64,000 nucleotides of DNA. Origin: Corynebacterium aquilae DSM 44791. Its GTDB lineage: Bacteria; Actinomycetota; Actinomycetes; Mycobacteriales; Mycobacteriaceae. A program made the position numbers and the translations under genes. A model generated the notes under the pieces. The model was not told the DNA's origin and did no database searches. It saw only the letters and a list, made by a program, of their open reading frames with translations. Every line of letters starts with the position of its first letter. Positions within the stretch are counted from its first letter, which is position 1. Of the stretch, positions 33,823 through 42,786 are shown one piece after another. The DNA is taken from contig NZ_CP009245.1 in assembly GCF_001941445.1 (NCBI RefSeq), forward strand, positions 1,387,992-1,451,991, in the 5' to 3' direction.

Positions 33823-35100
33823 TTAGTATTTGCGAGTTGCTGGGTGGCGATCGGTGATCTTGGTGGCCCAGAAGATCATCACCACGATGGCCACCAGCAT
33901 CGTCACCGATTGGATCTCGCCAAAGACCCGCTGCCAGGTCGCGAAGTGGCGGTCGGGATCCAACAGGAAGTTCGGCCCCCACCACTGAATAGCGCCAAAC
34001 GCCAAAGCAGCCCACCTGGTGGCGTGACCGATGGCAAACAACCAGATCACGACAGCAACCCAGATGATCCCAATCGCCCAGTGATGGGTTACCGCATAGG
34101 GCTGCAGGTAACACAGCAGCAAAATAAACATGGCAAGGGATAGCAGGGGGAAACCGCGACGGGAGTAACGGATCATCGCCCACAATCCCACCGCGCCGAT
34201 GACCAGGGCAAAGCCTGCCCACAACACGGTGAATGTTGTGGTGTCGGGGGCGGTGATGTTGCGGGCAATGAAACCAGACAGCGCTTGGTTTCGGAAGAAG
34301 TCCTTTTGACCCGCGCGGTCGGTGTTCCACATTTCCACCAGCCAAAAATGTTTGGAATCGTGGGGGCGGACGATAAAACCGATGACCAGGGTGGCCACTC
34401 CCATCGCTACGCTTCGGGCGGCGGCGCCGAAATCGCGTCTGATGAGAAACACCAGACCAAATGCTGCCGGGGTGACCTTGATGCCGGCGGCCAGGCCCAC
34501 CCCGAGTCCCCGGAACTTGCGTGGCAGGATCCCGGCCACATCGGCGATGACCAGCATTGCCAGATAGGTGTCAATTTGGCCGAATCCCATGCCATTGCGG
34601 ATGGGTTCTGCGCTCATTGCCACGCCCAAGGCGCAGAAAGAATAGATAGCGCTGGTGCGCTTATCGAACCCGGCGAGGTAGAGGCCCGCGCCAACGATGG
34701 TGAAAACGCAGAAGAACTGGCCCAGGTTCCATCCCAGCTGCAAGGCGGTTTGCGGAATATAGGCCAACGGGGCCATAAGGAGCGCGGCAAAAGGTGGGTA
34801 GATAAAGGCGAAACCGCTGCGGGAATCGAAACCATCGAACAGGGGGCCACCGGTGCGGAATGCGCGGCCGGCGTCCTGGAAGACCTGCAGATCCATGAGG
34901 AAACCGTCGGTGGCGAGCAGGAAGTTGGTTTTCAGCGCCCACAGCAGCAGCCCCACACCAATGCCGCACACAACGAGAGTGCGTTGGTCGGGGTTAAGAC
35001 GCGAAGCGGCGTGGGGAAGTCGGGTGTCGACGGGCACGGGCGGCAGATTCCTTTGGGTGGTGGTGTCGAAGAGGCAACGCCGTGGCGAAGCGGGGGACAA
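33823..35100 (-). CDS. GT87-type (DUF2029) polyprenyl-phosphomannose mannosyltransferase
   Basis: A 425-residue multi-spanning membrane protein of the GT-C fold. About ten hydrophobic segments are visible, from VVCGIGVGLLLWAL (about residue 45) to MLVAIVVMIFWA near the end. The first outside loop has DLQVFQDAGRAF and GFAFIYPPFAALLMAPLAYIP, and GFGQIDTYLAMLV follows; these are hallmarks of DUF2029 enzymes that use polyprenyl-phosphomannose to build lipomannan, lipoarabinomannan or PIM. Ppm, which makes that donor, is encoded further along the window. It starts about 95 bases from the ndh stop, and the ndh terminator lies between them. The precise glycan step is unknown. Confidence 0.85.
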   Translation of the reverse strand: MSPASPRRCLFDTTTQRNLPPVPVDTRLPHAASRLNPDQRTLVVCGIGVGLLLWALKTNFLLATDGFLMDLQVFQDAGRAFRTGGPLFDGFDSRSGFAFIYPPFAALLMAPLAYIPQTALQLGWNLGQFFCVFTIVGAGLYLAGFDKRTSAIYSFCALGVAMSAEPIRNGMGFGQIDTYLAMLVIADVAGILPRKFRGLGVGLAAGIKVTPAAFGLVFLIRRDFGAAARSVAMGVATLVIGFIVRPHDSKHFWLVEMWNTDRAGQKDFFRNQALSGFIARNITAPDTTTFTVLWAGFALVIGAVGLWAMIRYSRRGFPLLSLAMFILLLCYLQPYAVTHHWAIGIIWVAVVIWLFAIGHATRWAALAFGAIQWWGPNFLLDPDRHFATWQRVFGEIQSVTMLVAIVVMIFWATKITDRHPATRKY

Positions 35101-35118
35101 AAGCTGAACATTATCAAA

Positions 35119-35157
35119 CCCCCGCAGGCGGGTACGTGGTGTACGCGCGTGCGGGGG
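35119..35157 (-). terminator. Terminator of ndh
   Basis: CCCCCGCA (35119-35126) pairs with TGCGGGGG (35150-35157), with a smaller nested stem (GCGCGTAC/GTACCCGC) in the loop. On the reverse strand it runs into TTTGAT, downstream of the ndh stop. Confidence 0.8.
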
Positions 35158-35195
35158 CTTGTTTTTAAGGCCTACGGGCCCAGGCGTGTGGGGGA

Positions 35196-36593
35196 TTAAC
35201 CGCCGTAACGCTCGGTGTCCTTGAGCTCAATCGGGGTATCAGCACCGGCGGCGCAATCTTTAAGCTTGCCCAAAGCGGTGCGGGCGTGCAGCTGCTGGCG
35301 GGTGGTGACCAGCTGCCAGCGGTCACGGGATACGGAGTTCAGGCCCCAGGCAATAGCGGAGACGAAGCGGTTGCGGAAGCCCACCAGGAACATCAGGTGG
35401 ACGGCCAGCCAGAGCAGCCAGCCGACGAAACCGGTGACCTCAACCTTGCCGAGCTTCACCACAGCAGAGAAGCGGGAGATGGTGGCCATGGAGCCCTTAT
35501 CGAAGTACTCGAAAGCTTCGCGAGAGTTCGCGGGACGGCCATCGGCCTCGGCGGCGAGGTTCTCGGCGACGTACTCGCCGGCCTGGATGGCGACCTGGGC
35601 AACGCCGGGCAGCTGGTTGTAGCTCATCATGTCGCCGATGACGAACACATCGGAGTGATCGCCGACGGACAGATCCGGGTTGACCGGAACACGACCTGCG
35701 CGGTCAACTTCCACGCCACACTGGTCGGCGACGAGCTTGCCCAGGGGGCTGGCCTGGACACCGGCGGACCAGATCTTGCAGAAGCTGTGGATGGTCTCCT
35801 CGGAGTCGTCCTTGGTGGACTTGTAGGTCACCGAGGTTTCGTCAACGTTGGTGACAATGCTGTTGAGCTTCACAGTGACGCCGAGCTTTTCCAGCTGGCG
35901 CTGAGCGTTGCGGCCCAGGCGCTTGCCGAAGGGCGGCAGGACCTGCGGGGCACCATCGAGGAGGATGATCTTGGCGCTGGCGGGATCGAAGTTGGAGTAT
36001 TCGCCCTTTAGCGTGCGGTGGGCCATCTCGGCGAGCTGGCCGGCCAGCTCGACACCGGTGGGGCCGGCACCGACCACGACGAAGGTGAGCAGGCGTTCCC
36101 GCTCGGCCGGATCGTTGCACAGCTCGGCACGTTCGAATGCGCCGATGATGCGTGCGCGCAGCTCCAGGGCGTCGTCGATGGACTTCATGCCCGGCGCGTA
36201 CTGGGCGAAGTGGTCGTTGCCGAAGTAGGACTGGGAGGCACCGGCGGCGACGATGAGGGAGTCGTATTCGTAGGTGCGGGTGAAGTCGCCGAGTCGGGTG
36301 GTGACGATCTTGGAGTCGACGTTGATGTCGACGACCTCGCCCTTGACGACGTTGGCGTTGTCCTGATCTTTGAGGATCTGGCGGGTGGAGGGGGCGATTT
36401 CGCCGGAGGACAGGATGCCGGTTGCCACCTGGTACAGCAGCGGTTGGAACAGGTGGTGGTTGGTGCGGTCGATCAGGGTGACGTCGACGTCGGCTTTGGC
36501 CAGCTTGTGGGTGGCGAAGAGGCCGCCGAAACCGGAACCGATGATGACAACGTGGTGACGCCCACCTTCGGGGCGAAACGGCTTGTCAGTCAT
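35196..36593 (-). CDS. ndh: Type II NADH dehydrogenase
   Basis: Single-subunit, non-proton-pumping NADH:menaquinone oxidoreductase at the inner face of the membrane. The 465-residue flavoprotein has the FAD site IIGSGFGGLFATHKL, the second dinucleotide site VVVGAGPTGVELAGQLAEM for NADH, ATGILSSGEIAP-type quinone-site residues, FVIGDMMSYNQLPGVAQ and a hydrophobic C-terminal segment (WLLWLAVHLMFLVGF) that attaches it to the membrane. AAAGGAG lies at a usable distance from the ATG. The neighbouring ufaA-like gene is divergent across an unusual 576-base gap. Orthologues are the main NADH dehydrogenase in this genus. Confidence 0.96.
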   Translation of the reverse strand: MTDKPFRPEGGRHHVVIIGSGFGGLFATHKLAKADVDVTLIDRTNHHLFQPLLYQVATGILSSGEIAPSTRQILKDQDNANVVKGEVVDINVDSKIVTTRLGDFTRTYEYDSLIVAAGASQSYFGNDHFAQYAPGMKSIDDALELRARIIGAFERAELCNDPAERERLLTFVVVGAGPTGVELAGQLAEMAHRTLKGEYSNFDPASAKIILLDGAPQVLPPFGKRLGRNAQRQLEKLGVTVKLNSIVTNVDETSVTYKSTKDDSEETIHSFCKIWSAGVQASPLGKLVADQCGVEVDRAGRVPVNPDLSVGDHSDVFVIGDMMSYNQLPGVAQVAIQAGEYVAENLAAEADGRPANSREAFEYFDKGSMATISRFSAVVKLGKVEVTGFVGWLLWLAVHLMFLVGFRNRFVSAIAWGLNSVSRDRWQLVTTRQQLHARTALGKLKDCAAGADTPIELKDTERYGG

Positions 36594-37169
36594 GTGTTTT
36601 GAGCTCTCCTTTGAGAATGTTTTTGTTTCAGCGAGTGTGTTCTCGTTGTTTGCCCCCGGGGCACGGGTGGCGCGGGTGTGGGTGGTGCGCGCGGGCCCGT
36701 GTGGGGTTTGGGTTGATGATAGCGGTTGTTGTCGGATAACTCACACTCGTTTTGGGTGGTTTTTCTGTGTGTGGGGGAGTAGGTGCTTGGTTTGTGGGGG
36801 TGGGGTGGTTGTGTGGGGCTGGTGTGGGGGGTGTGGCCTGGTCTCTGGGGTGTTCTTGTGTGTGGGTTTGTGACATTTTGCACTCGGAACAATCGGAGTG
36901 AATTATGCCTCAGGTATGGGTGGTGGGGTGTTTTGGTGCTCCGGTGGGATGGGGTTGTGTGGAGAGAGTTTTGGTGCTTGTCGGCATGGTGTGCCAGCTG
37001 CTGGGGTGGTGCTGTGGAAGAGTGTTGGGTGTTGTTCCATGTTGGTGATCTGTGTGGTTGCCGGGTGCCGTGTGTGCTGGGTTTTGGGCCTGGTGCGGGT
37101 GGTGTGACGCTTAGTGTTGGGGCGTTGTGGAGTGTCTTTTGGCGTGAATAAGTGTGAGGTTTTGGTGCT
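36594..37169. other. G/T-rich divergent region between ndh and ufaA-like gene
   Basis: A 576-base gap whose forward strand is strikingly rich in G and T. Short open frames on both strands have no ribosome-binding sites and look like by-products of the bias. The only regulatory signal I can support is the promoter and dyad at 36878-36906. GTGAGG just before 37170 may serve as ribosome-binding site. Confidence 0.5.
36878..36906 (+). promoter_or_regulatory. Candidate promoter with operator-like dyad
   Basis: TTGCAC (36878-36883), a 17-base gap and AATTAT (36901-36906) form a promoter directed to the ufaA-like gene, giving a leader of about 255 bases. The gap is filled by the dyad CACTCnGA-N4-TCnGAGTG (36881-36900), well placed for a repressor. 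Confidence 0.45.
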
Positions 37170-38483
37170 GTGACTTTTTCTCATTTGTCTGGGATTGATG
37201 CGGCTGTGTGGCCGGATGTGGTGGAGGTTCCACAGGTGCCGTTTTCTCGTCAGGCGGTGCGTCAGGCGGAGGGGGAGCTGGCGCGCGCGTGTCGGGAGGC
37301 GGGGATCAATGTTGATCCTGAGGTGGATGCGCCGTTGAGTTTGGTGGTCCATCATGATGCGGTGTTTGCGCGGATGGCGGCGCGTGGCTGGTTGGGTTTT
37401 GTGGAGGGGTTTTTGGCGGGCGAGTGGGATTGCCCGGATGTGGAGTCGGTGTTGGCGGCGTTGATGGATGTTGATTTTTCACCGGGTGGTTCGCGGTTGC
37501 GGAAGCCGCCGGCGCCGCGGTCGCCGTTGCCGCGTCATGCTGGCGGTGATTTGCCGTGGGATGTGGTGTCTTTGTATTCGCCGATGTCTGTTCCTGCGGA
37601 GTTGTCGGGGATGTATGCCTCTGGGGTGGCGACGACGGTGCGGGAGGAGATCGATAATGTGGCGCCGAATGCGGGGAAAAATGGGGTGCCGTCGAAGGTG
37701 TTTGTGGATGTGACGACGGTGCAGGCGCCGGTGGGGGTGGAGCGTGCTGATTTGGCTGCGGCGCAGGCCCGGAGTGTGGAGTCGCTGTTGGATTTGGCGT
37801 GGGTGACGCGGGGATCTGATGTGTTGGATATTCCGTCGACGACGCCGATGGTGGCTTTGTTGGCTAGTGAGCGGGGGGCGATTGTGGATTGTTTGTGTAT
37901 GGATGAGCAGGTTGCGCACGATATGGCTGATGCGGTGGGGGAGCGCGCGACGGTGGAGTGGTGTGCGGATGTGATTCCTTCCCGTAATCAGTGGCGGGGT
38001 CGTTATGAGGCGATTGTGTCGGCGGCCCGTTTGGAGGTGTTGGGTCCTGCGGGGCGCAAGGAGTTCGCGGCGATGCTGGATCGTTTGTTGGGTCCTGCGG
38101 GGCGGGCTGCGGTGCAGACGTTGTGTACGAAGCGGGCGTTGGCGCGTTGTGAGTTGGCGGCGTTGGAGCCACTGTTGCGGTATGTGTGGCCGGCGTTTGA
38201 TCCGGTGTCGGTGGATAGTTTGCGGCGTACTTTTGATGGGTCGACGGGGGTGCGGATCGTTGCGGAGAAGCATTTTGGGTCGCATTTGGAGTTGACGACG
38301 CGGTTGCAGGCGCAGTTGTTTGCGGCGCATGAGCGTAAGGCTGCGGCGGCGGGTATTGATGTGGTCACTAGGCGCCTGTGGCGTTATTGCTTTGCGTTGA
38401 TTGCGGTGTTGGCGCAGCGGGAGGCTTTTGATGTGGTGCAGTTGGGGATTGCCCGTAAGCCGCGGGCGGTAACGCGCCGCTAG
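37170..38483 (+). CDS. Divergent cyclopropane-fatty-acid-synthase-like protein (ufaA-like)
   Basis: A 437-residue protein that resembles the CFA synthase family in its N-terminal region (LVVHHDAVFARMAARGWLG, VEGFLAGEWDCPDVESVLAAL) and in overall size. The parts needed for catalysis are changed: the SAM-binding LDIGCGWG of active enzymes reads LDIPSTTPMVALLA here, and the usual HYDLGNDFY stretch is replaced by VVSLYSPMSVPAEL. It is therefore probably not an active SAM-dependent methyltransferase, or it uses SAM in another way. Location next to ndh matches the gene called ufaA in C. glutamicum. Codons on this strand are extremely G/T-rich. It starts with GTG. Confidence 0.75.
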   Translation: MTFSHLSGIDAAVWPDVVEVPQVPFSRQAVRQAEGELARACREAGINVDPEVDAPLSLVVHHDAVFARMAARGWLGFVEGFLAGEWDCPDVESVLAALMDVDFSPGGSRLRKPPAPRSPLPRHAGGDLPWDVVSLYSPMSVPAELSGMYASGVATTVREEIDNVAPNAGKNGVPSKVFVDVTTVQAPVGVERADLAAAQARSVESLLDLAWVTRGSDVLDIPSTTPMVALLASERGAIVDCLCMDEQVAHDMADAVGERATVEWCADVIPSRNQWRGRYEAIVSAARLEVLGPAGRKEFAAMLDRLLGPAGRAAVQTLCTKRALARCELAALEPLLRYVWPAFDPVSVDSLRRTFDGSTGVRIVAEKHFGSHLELTTRLQAQLFAAHERKAAAAGIDVVTRRLWRYCFALIAVLAQREAFDVVQLGIARKPRAVTRR

Positions 38484-38540
38484 TGCGAGGCGGGGGTGTT
38501 GGAAAGCTTAAGGGTTGGGCTACGAAGAGTTAGGGCATGA

Positions 38541-38572
38541 AAAAATCCGTGACCGGTGGTGTGTCACGGATT
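38541..38572 (-). terminator. Terminator of the DedA gene
   Basis: A 10-bp perfect stem, AATCCGTGAC (38544-38553) with GTCACGGATT (38563-38572), is followed on the reverse strand by a T run. It lies between the convergent DedA and ufaA-like genes. Confidence 0.85.
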
Positions 38573-38580
38573 GTGGGGGT

Positions 38581-39234
38581 TTAGCTTTGGTTGGGGGTTG
38601 TGGCTTCGGCGGGGGTTGGTGGTGTGTGGTTTTGGTGTTGGCGTTGCTTTTTGATGATGTTGTACACCTGGTAGCCGAAGGGGATGAGCAGGGTTGCGAG
38701 TCCTGCGAGGATGAACCAGTGCATGTATTTTTGCACGATGGGAATTTCGCCGAGCAGATAGCCGAATAGTGGGATGAGTCCGCCCCAGGCTGCGGATCCG
38801 AGCACCGAGTAGAAGGTGAATTTTCGGTGGTCCATGTGGCTGAATCCGGCGACGACGGGGGTGACGGTGCGGACGACGGCGATGAAGCGTGCGAGGAATA
38901 CCGTGGCGGCGCCGAAGCGGTCGAAGAAGTGGTGGGATTTTTCTACCGCTTCGGGTCCGATCCATTGCATGGCGCGGGTGTGGATGATGGCGGGGCCGAC
39001 TTTGCGGCCGATGAAGTAGCCGAGTTGGTCGCCGAGCATGGCGGCAATGGGGATGCCGACCATGAGGGTCCATAGGGGGGTGAAGGGCGGGTCGGCGTGG
39101 GCCATCATGCCGGCGGTGAAAAGGAGGGTGTCGCCGGGGAAGATGAAGCCGATGAGAAGTCCGGTTTCCATGAAGACGATGATGAGGATGCCGAGAAGCC
39201 CAAAGGAGCTCAGCAGCATATCAACGTCGAACAT
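38581..39234 (-). CDS. DedA-family membrane protein
   Basis: A 217-residue integral membrane protein of the DedA (VTT-domain) family; relatives act in lipid carrier recycling or membrane-potential homeostasis. Typical parts are the N-terminal helix LLGILIIVFMETGLLIGFIF, the re-entrant segment FPGDTLLFTAG, the loop signature FFDRFGAATVFLARFIAVVRTVTP and VAGFSHMDHRKFTFYSVLG. About five hydrophobic segments are visible, and the tail is polar. No ribosome-binding site precedes the ATG. The physiological substrate in corynebacteria is unknown. Confidence 0.92.
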   Translation of the reverse strand: MFDVDMLLSSFGLLGILIIVFMETGLLIGFIFPGDTLLFTAGMMAHADPPFTPLWTLMVGIPIAAMLGDQLGYFIGRKVGPAIIHTRAMQWIGPEAVEKSHHFFDRFGAATVFLARFIAVVRTVTPVVAGFSHMDHRKFTFYSVLGSAAWGGLIPLFGYLLGEIPIVQKYMHWFILAGLATLLIPFGYQVYNIIKKQRQHQNHTPPTPAEATTPNQS

Positions 39235-39480
39235 GATAAAAGTCCGTCAACTTTCTAGACTTGACTATTCCGGTGGGCGGTGGCTCTTTCGGGGGTTTGT
39301 GAAAGAGTCCTGCACCGCAACCGGTGGTGCCACAGGTGTGGTTGCTTGTGGTTTTGACTCTACCGCACGGGTGAGGGCTGGCGCACAGCTGCCCAGCACA
39401 CAGGCCCGCACCGCGTGACTTTTGTGCGGCCTTTTAGGCGCAAGCTTGTCACGGGTGCGGGCGGGATGTCTCAACCCAGG

Positions 39481-42420
39481 CTAGGGGGTGACGACCGGGC
39501 GGGAGGCGCGTTCGAGGAAGATCGCGATGTTTTCGAAGGGTTTGCCGGCGATCATTTCCAGCCCCATCTCGCAGGTGCGGTTGTCGGAGACAAAAGCGTC
39601 AAAGTCGCGGGCGTCCAGCGTGCGGCGTTCCTCGCGGGTGGCGGACTCCACGAGCTCGGGGTGCAAAAGTCCACGGTCACCGGCGGTGCCACAGCAGCTG
39701 GTGCCCACCGGCACCACAACGTCCTCAGTGCACAGGGCGACCAGGTCGGTGAGCTGATCGTTGATGCCCATGTGCGTAGTCGAACACGTGGGGTGGACGG
39801 CCACCGCCTGGTAGTGCTCGGTGAAGGTCAGCGCCTCGCCGACCTCCCGGTGCAGCCACTCGACGATGTCGAGAATCTCCAGGGACTCGAACTTGTTCTT
39901 TAGTTCCCCGGTCAGCACCTCCGGGACATTGTCGATGATGCCGTGGGTACACGAGGCGGCATCGACGATGATGGGCAGCTTGCCTCCCTCGGACCACTCC
40001 CACAGATCCTGGGCGATTTTTTCGGCCTGGTAGCGGAAGCCATCCTTGTAGCCCTTCGACGACCACGGGGTTCCACAGCAATCATCCTTGACATCTGCCG
40101 GAATCCACACCGGACGGCCGGCGCGCCGGCCCAACTCCACCACAGCTTCCGGCAGCTGCAGGCCGGGTTTGCCGTGGGGAGTGCCGAAAATGCGGTTAAT
40201 GCAGGCGGGGAAGTACACGGCGGTGGCGCCTTCGCGGAAAGTTTCCGGCAGGTGGGCCTCACCGGGGCCGGGCAGCGCACCCGGCACCGTCGGCAGCAGA
40301 TCGCGGCTGATAACGGTGCGCAAAGTATCGGCCACCGCGGCCAAGGCCCGATAGCCGAAGGCGCGCTGCACCACTCCCGCGGCCCCCACGCCCAGGCGCA
40401 GCGAACGGGCGATCGCGCCCCAGTTTTTCGCCACCACCAAGGCCGCCTTATTGGCCGCATCGCTGACCTGCTGGGCGCGCAGGCCCTTCATCACCTTGCC
40501 GGTGTCGATGGACACCGGGCAGGCCACGGAGCACACCCCATCGGCGGCACACATATCGATCGCGTCGTACTGGTACTCGTCCTGCAGCACCTTCAGCAGC
40601 GGAGAATTTTCCGGCTGACGGGCCATCTCACGGCGCAACACGATGCGCTGGCGGGGAGTCACCGTCACGTGGCGGGAAGGACACACCGGCTCGCAGAACC
40701 CGCACTCCACACAATCATTGATCTCGTCTTCCACCTTCGGGAAAGACTTGAAATTGTTCAAGTGCACATCCTGATGGCGGGTCAGCTTCACATCCGGGGC
40801 CAAAATGCCGGCCGGATCCAGCAGATCCTTGACCCGCCACATGTAGCCAAAGGCCTTCGAGCCCCACTCGTACTCCACGAACGGTGCCATATTCACGCCG
40901 GTACCGTGCTCCGCCTTCAGTGAGCCCTGGTATTTGCCAATCACCAGCTCCGCCAGCTCATCCAAGAATTGGGCATAAGCCTTGCGTTCCTCCTCCACCG
41001 CCAGGCGGGGAAGCAAGAAGAAGTGCAAGTTGCCGAACGCGGCGTGGCCCATCACCATCTGCGGATAGCCGAACTTACCCAACAAATCGATCAGATCCGA
41101 CGAGGCCTCGCCCACATCCGCCGGCGGGAAACACACGTCCTCCGTAATCAGGGCGGTGCCCTGCGGGCGGTCCGCACCAATCAAGCCGAACAGGCCATTA
41201 CGGATCTGCCAAGCACCAGCCATGCCAGCGGCGGTGGAATCAAACTCCAGCGGGGCAGTCAACTCCGCGCCTTCGAGCACCTTCTCCACCGCCTGGCAAG
41301 CAGCAGCCAAACCATCCTCGTCAGCGCCGCCAACCTCAACCAGCAAGGCAGCCTCATTGTCGTCAATATCCGCCCACTCTTTCGGAGCCTGGGGGAAATT
41401 GCCCACCGAGCGCTTCATCACCGGCGCCACCAGCAGCTCACAGGCCAACGCGCCAGCCTCCATGATGGAGTGCACATACCGGGCCGCCTGCTTCAGATCA
41501 GGCAGCATCACCCATGCCACAGCCTTCTTGCGGGGCAGCTCCACCGTGCGGATCACCGCCTCAGTCAGCGCGCCGAAAGTACCCTCAGCGGACACCATGA
41601 GCTTCAGCAAAATATCGACCGGGCGATCCTCATCCAAAAACGCATCCAAACGAATGCCGTTGGTGTTACGGATAGAAAACTTCCGCTTCAGCAGCGCCAC
41701 CAACTCATCGTCCCCGCGAATCTCATCGCGCAACGCCAGCAGGCCCTCATAAATGCCGGGCTCCAGGGCTCGCAGCTGCTCATCCGCGTCCGCGGCCGCA
41801 GTGTCAATGATCGAGCCACTAGGAAGCACGATCGTGGCAGATTCCAAGGTGTGGTAGCTGTCGCGCTCCACCGAACACCGCATGCCACCTGAGTTGCAGG
41901 ACAACACACCGCCGATGGTGCATACCGAGGTCGAGCCCGGATCCGCACCAATCATGTAGCCATGCCGGGCCAGCACCGCCTGCGCATCCCCCAGAATCAC
42001 GCCCGGGCGAGCCCAAATGCGTTTCCCGCCGTCACGCACCTCCATGCCACGGAAGTGGGTCTTAGTATCGACCAAAATGTCATCGGTCATGGCCTGGCCA
42101 TTGAGGGAGGTGCCACCACTGCGGAACACCAAATTGCGCTTGTGCTCGCGAGCAAAAACCATCAACTTCGACAGATCGGTGGCGTTGCGGGGCTGCACAA
42201 CAACCTGCGGCACCTGTCGATAGGGGCTGGCGTCGGAGGCATAGCGCACCAGGTCGCTAATGCGAGTTAAGACATTGTCCGGGCCAAGCAGCTCAATGAG
42301 GTCATTTTTCAACTGCTCGGGGGTACCGGCCCAGCGAGAAGCGGGCACCGCGTCGGGCAACGGTGTGGCACCGGCGGGCTGGCCGATACGCTGCGGATTC
42401 GGGGAAAGGAGTTGAGTCAT
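39481..42420 (-). CDS. Large FAD and Fe-S oxidoreductase, 2-hydroxyacid dehydrogenase type
   Basis: A 979-residue fusion of an FAD-linked dehydrogenase and a GlpC-like electron-transfer part, like E. coli YdiJ. Residues about 60-240 form the PCMH FAD-binding domain (FRSGGTSLNGQAM, GSTSVCTIGGVLSCNSGGMR), then an FAD-oxidase C domain (LKAEHGTGVNMAPFVEYEWG). Two 4Fe-4S sites follow (CVECGFCEPVCPSR; CAADGVCSVACP) and two CCG motifs (CCGTPWSSKG; CCGTAGDRG). Substrates of relatives include D-lactate and D-2-hydroxyglutarate; which applies here cannot be seen. The ATG at 42418-42420 was chosen. It is divergent from a transporter with an operator-like dyad between them. Confidence 0.9.
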   Translation of the reverse strand: MTQLLSPNPQRIGQPAGATPLPDAVPASRWAGTPEQLKNDLIELLGPDNVLTRISDLVRYASDASPYRQVPQVVVQPRNATDLSKLMVFAREHKRNLVFRSGGTSLNGQAMTDDILVDTKTHFRGMEVRDGGKRIWARPGVILGDAQAVLARHGYMIGADPGSTSVCTIGGVLSCNSGGMRCSVERDSYHTLESATIVLPSGSIIDTAAADADEQLRALEPGIYEGLLALRDEIRGDDELVALLKRKFSIRNTNGIRLDAFLDEDRPVDILLKLMVSAEGTFGALTEAVIRTVELPRKKAVAWVMLPDLKQAARYVHSIMEAGALACELLVAPVMKRSVGNFPQAPKEWADIDDNEAALLVEVGGADEDGLAAACQAVEKVLEGAELTAPLEFDSTAAGMAGAWQIRNGLFGLIGADRPQGTALITEDVCFPPADVGEASSDLIDLLGKFGYPQMVMGHAAFGNLHFFLLPRLAVEEERKAYAQFLDELAELVIGKYQGSLKAEHGTGVNMAPFVEYEWGSKAFGYMWRVKDLLDPAGILAPDVKLTRHQDVHLNNFKSFPKVEDEINDCVECGFCEPVCPSRHVTVTPRQRIVLRREMARQPENSPLLKVLQDEYQYDAIDMCAADGVCSVACPVSIDTGKVMKGLRAQQVSDAANKAALVVAKNWGAIARSLRLGVGAAGVVQRAFGYRALAAVADTLRTVISRDLLPTVPGALPGPGEAHLPETFREGATAVYFPACINRIFGTPHGKPGLQLPEAVVELGRRAGRPVWIPADVKDDCCGTPWSSKGYKDGFRYQAEKIAQDLWEWSEGGKLPIIVDAASCTHGIIDNVPEVLTGELKNKFESLEILDIVEWLHREVGEALTFTEHYQAVAVHPTCSTTHMGINDQLTDLVALCTEDVVVPVGTSCCGTAGDRGLLHPELVESATREERRTLDARDFDAFVSDNRTCEMGLEMIAGKPFENIAIFLERASRPVVTP

Positions 42421-42462
42421 GCATAGGAGCATACCGCGAGACCCCTCACATCTTGGGGCTAA

Positions 42463-42509
42463 CCCTACTGAAAATTATGCAAACTACTGCATAGTGACCT
42501 ATAGTAGGG
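42463..42509. promoter_or_regulatory. Nested operator-like dyads between oxidoreductase and transporter
   Basis: An inner dyad TATGCA-AACTAC-TGCATA (42476-42493) lies inside an outer one, CCCTACT (42463-42469) with AGTAGGG (42503-42509). The outer right arm overlaps a -10-like TATAGT (42500-42505) directed to the transporter. The arrangement suits a shared regulator of both divergent genes. Confidence 0.45.
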
Positions 42510-42511
42510 GA

Positions 42512-42732
42512 GAACCAGGGGTACACCTTATCCCCACTACCACCCGCACCAGCATCAGGTGCGGGTGCGACCTTTCCATCCGAAGCTACACCCGAAGAAA
42601 AACTCGGATGCGAAACGCATGCCCGGCGCCCACCCGCAGCGTCCTGAGGCAAACCCGCGATCCGCACTGCGCTCAACCTCATTAGGTTCGACCGTACTGT
42701 GGGCCCGCGACCCCCCGGTAGGGAAGCGCGGC
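42512..42732 (+). other. Structured leader upstream of the transporter gene
   Basis: About 220 bases with several perfect stems: ACCCGCACC with GGTGCGGGT (around 42542-42567), CATCCGA (42577-42583) with TCGGATG (42604-42610), and ATGCG-AAA-CGCAT directly after. The density of stems suggests a cis-acting RNA, but I cannot match it to a known riboswitch class. No clear intrinsic terminator was found. Confidence 0.4.
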
Positions 42733-42786
42733 ATGAATGGATCCTCGCCGAAGAACACACTGAGCAAGAAGAAGGGACGCCGACCG

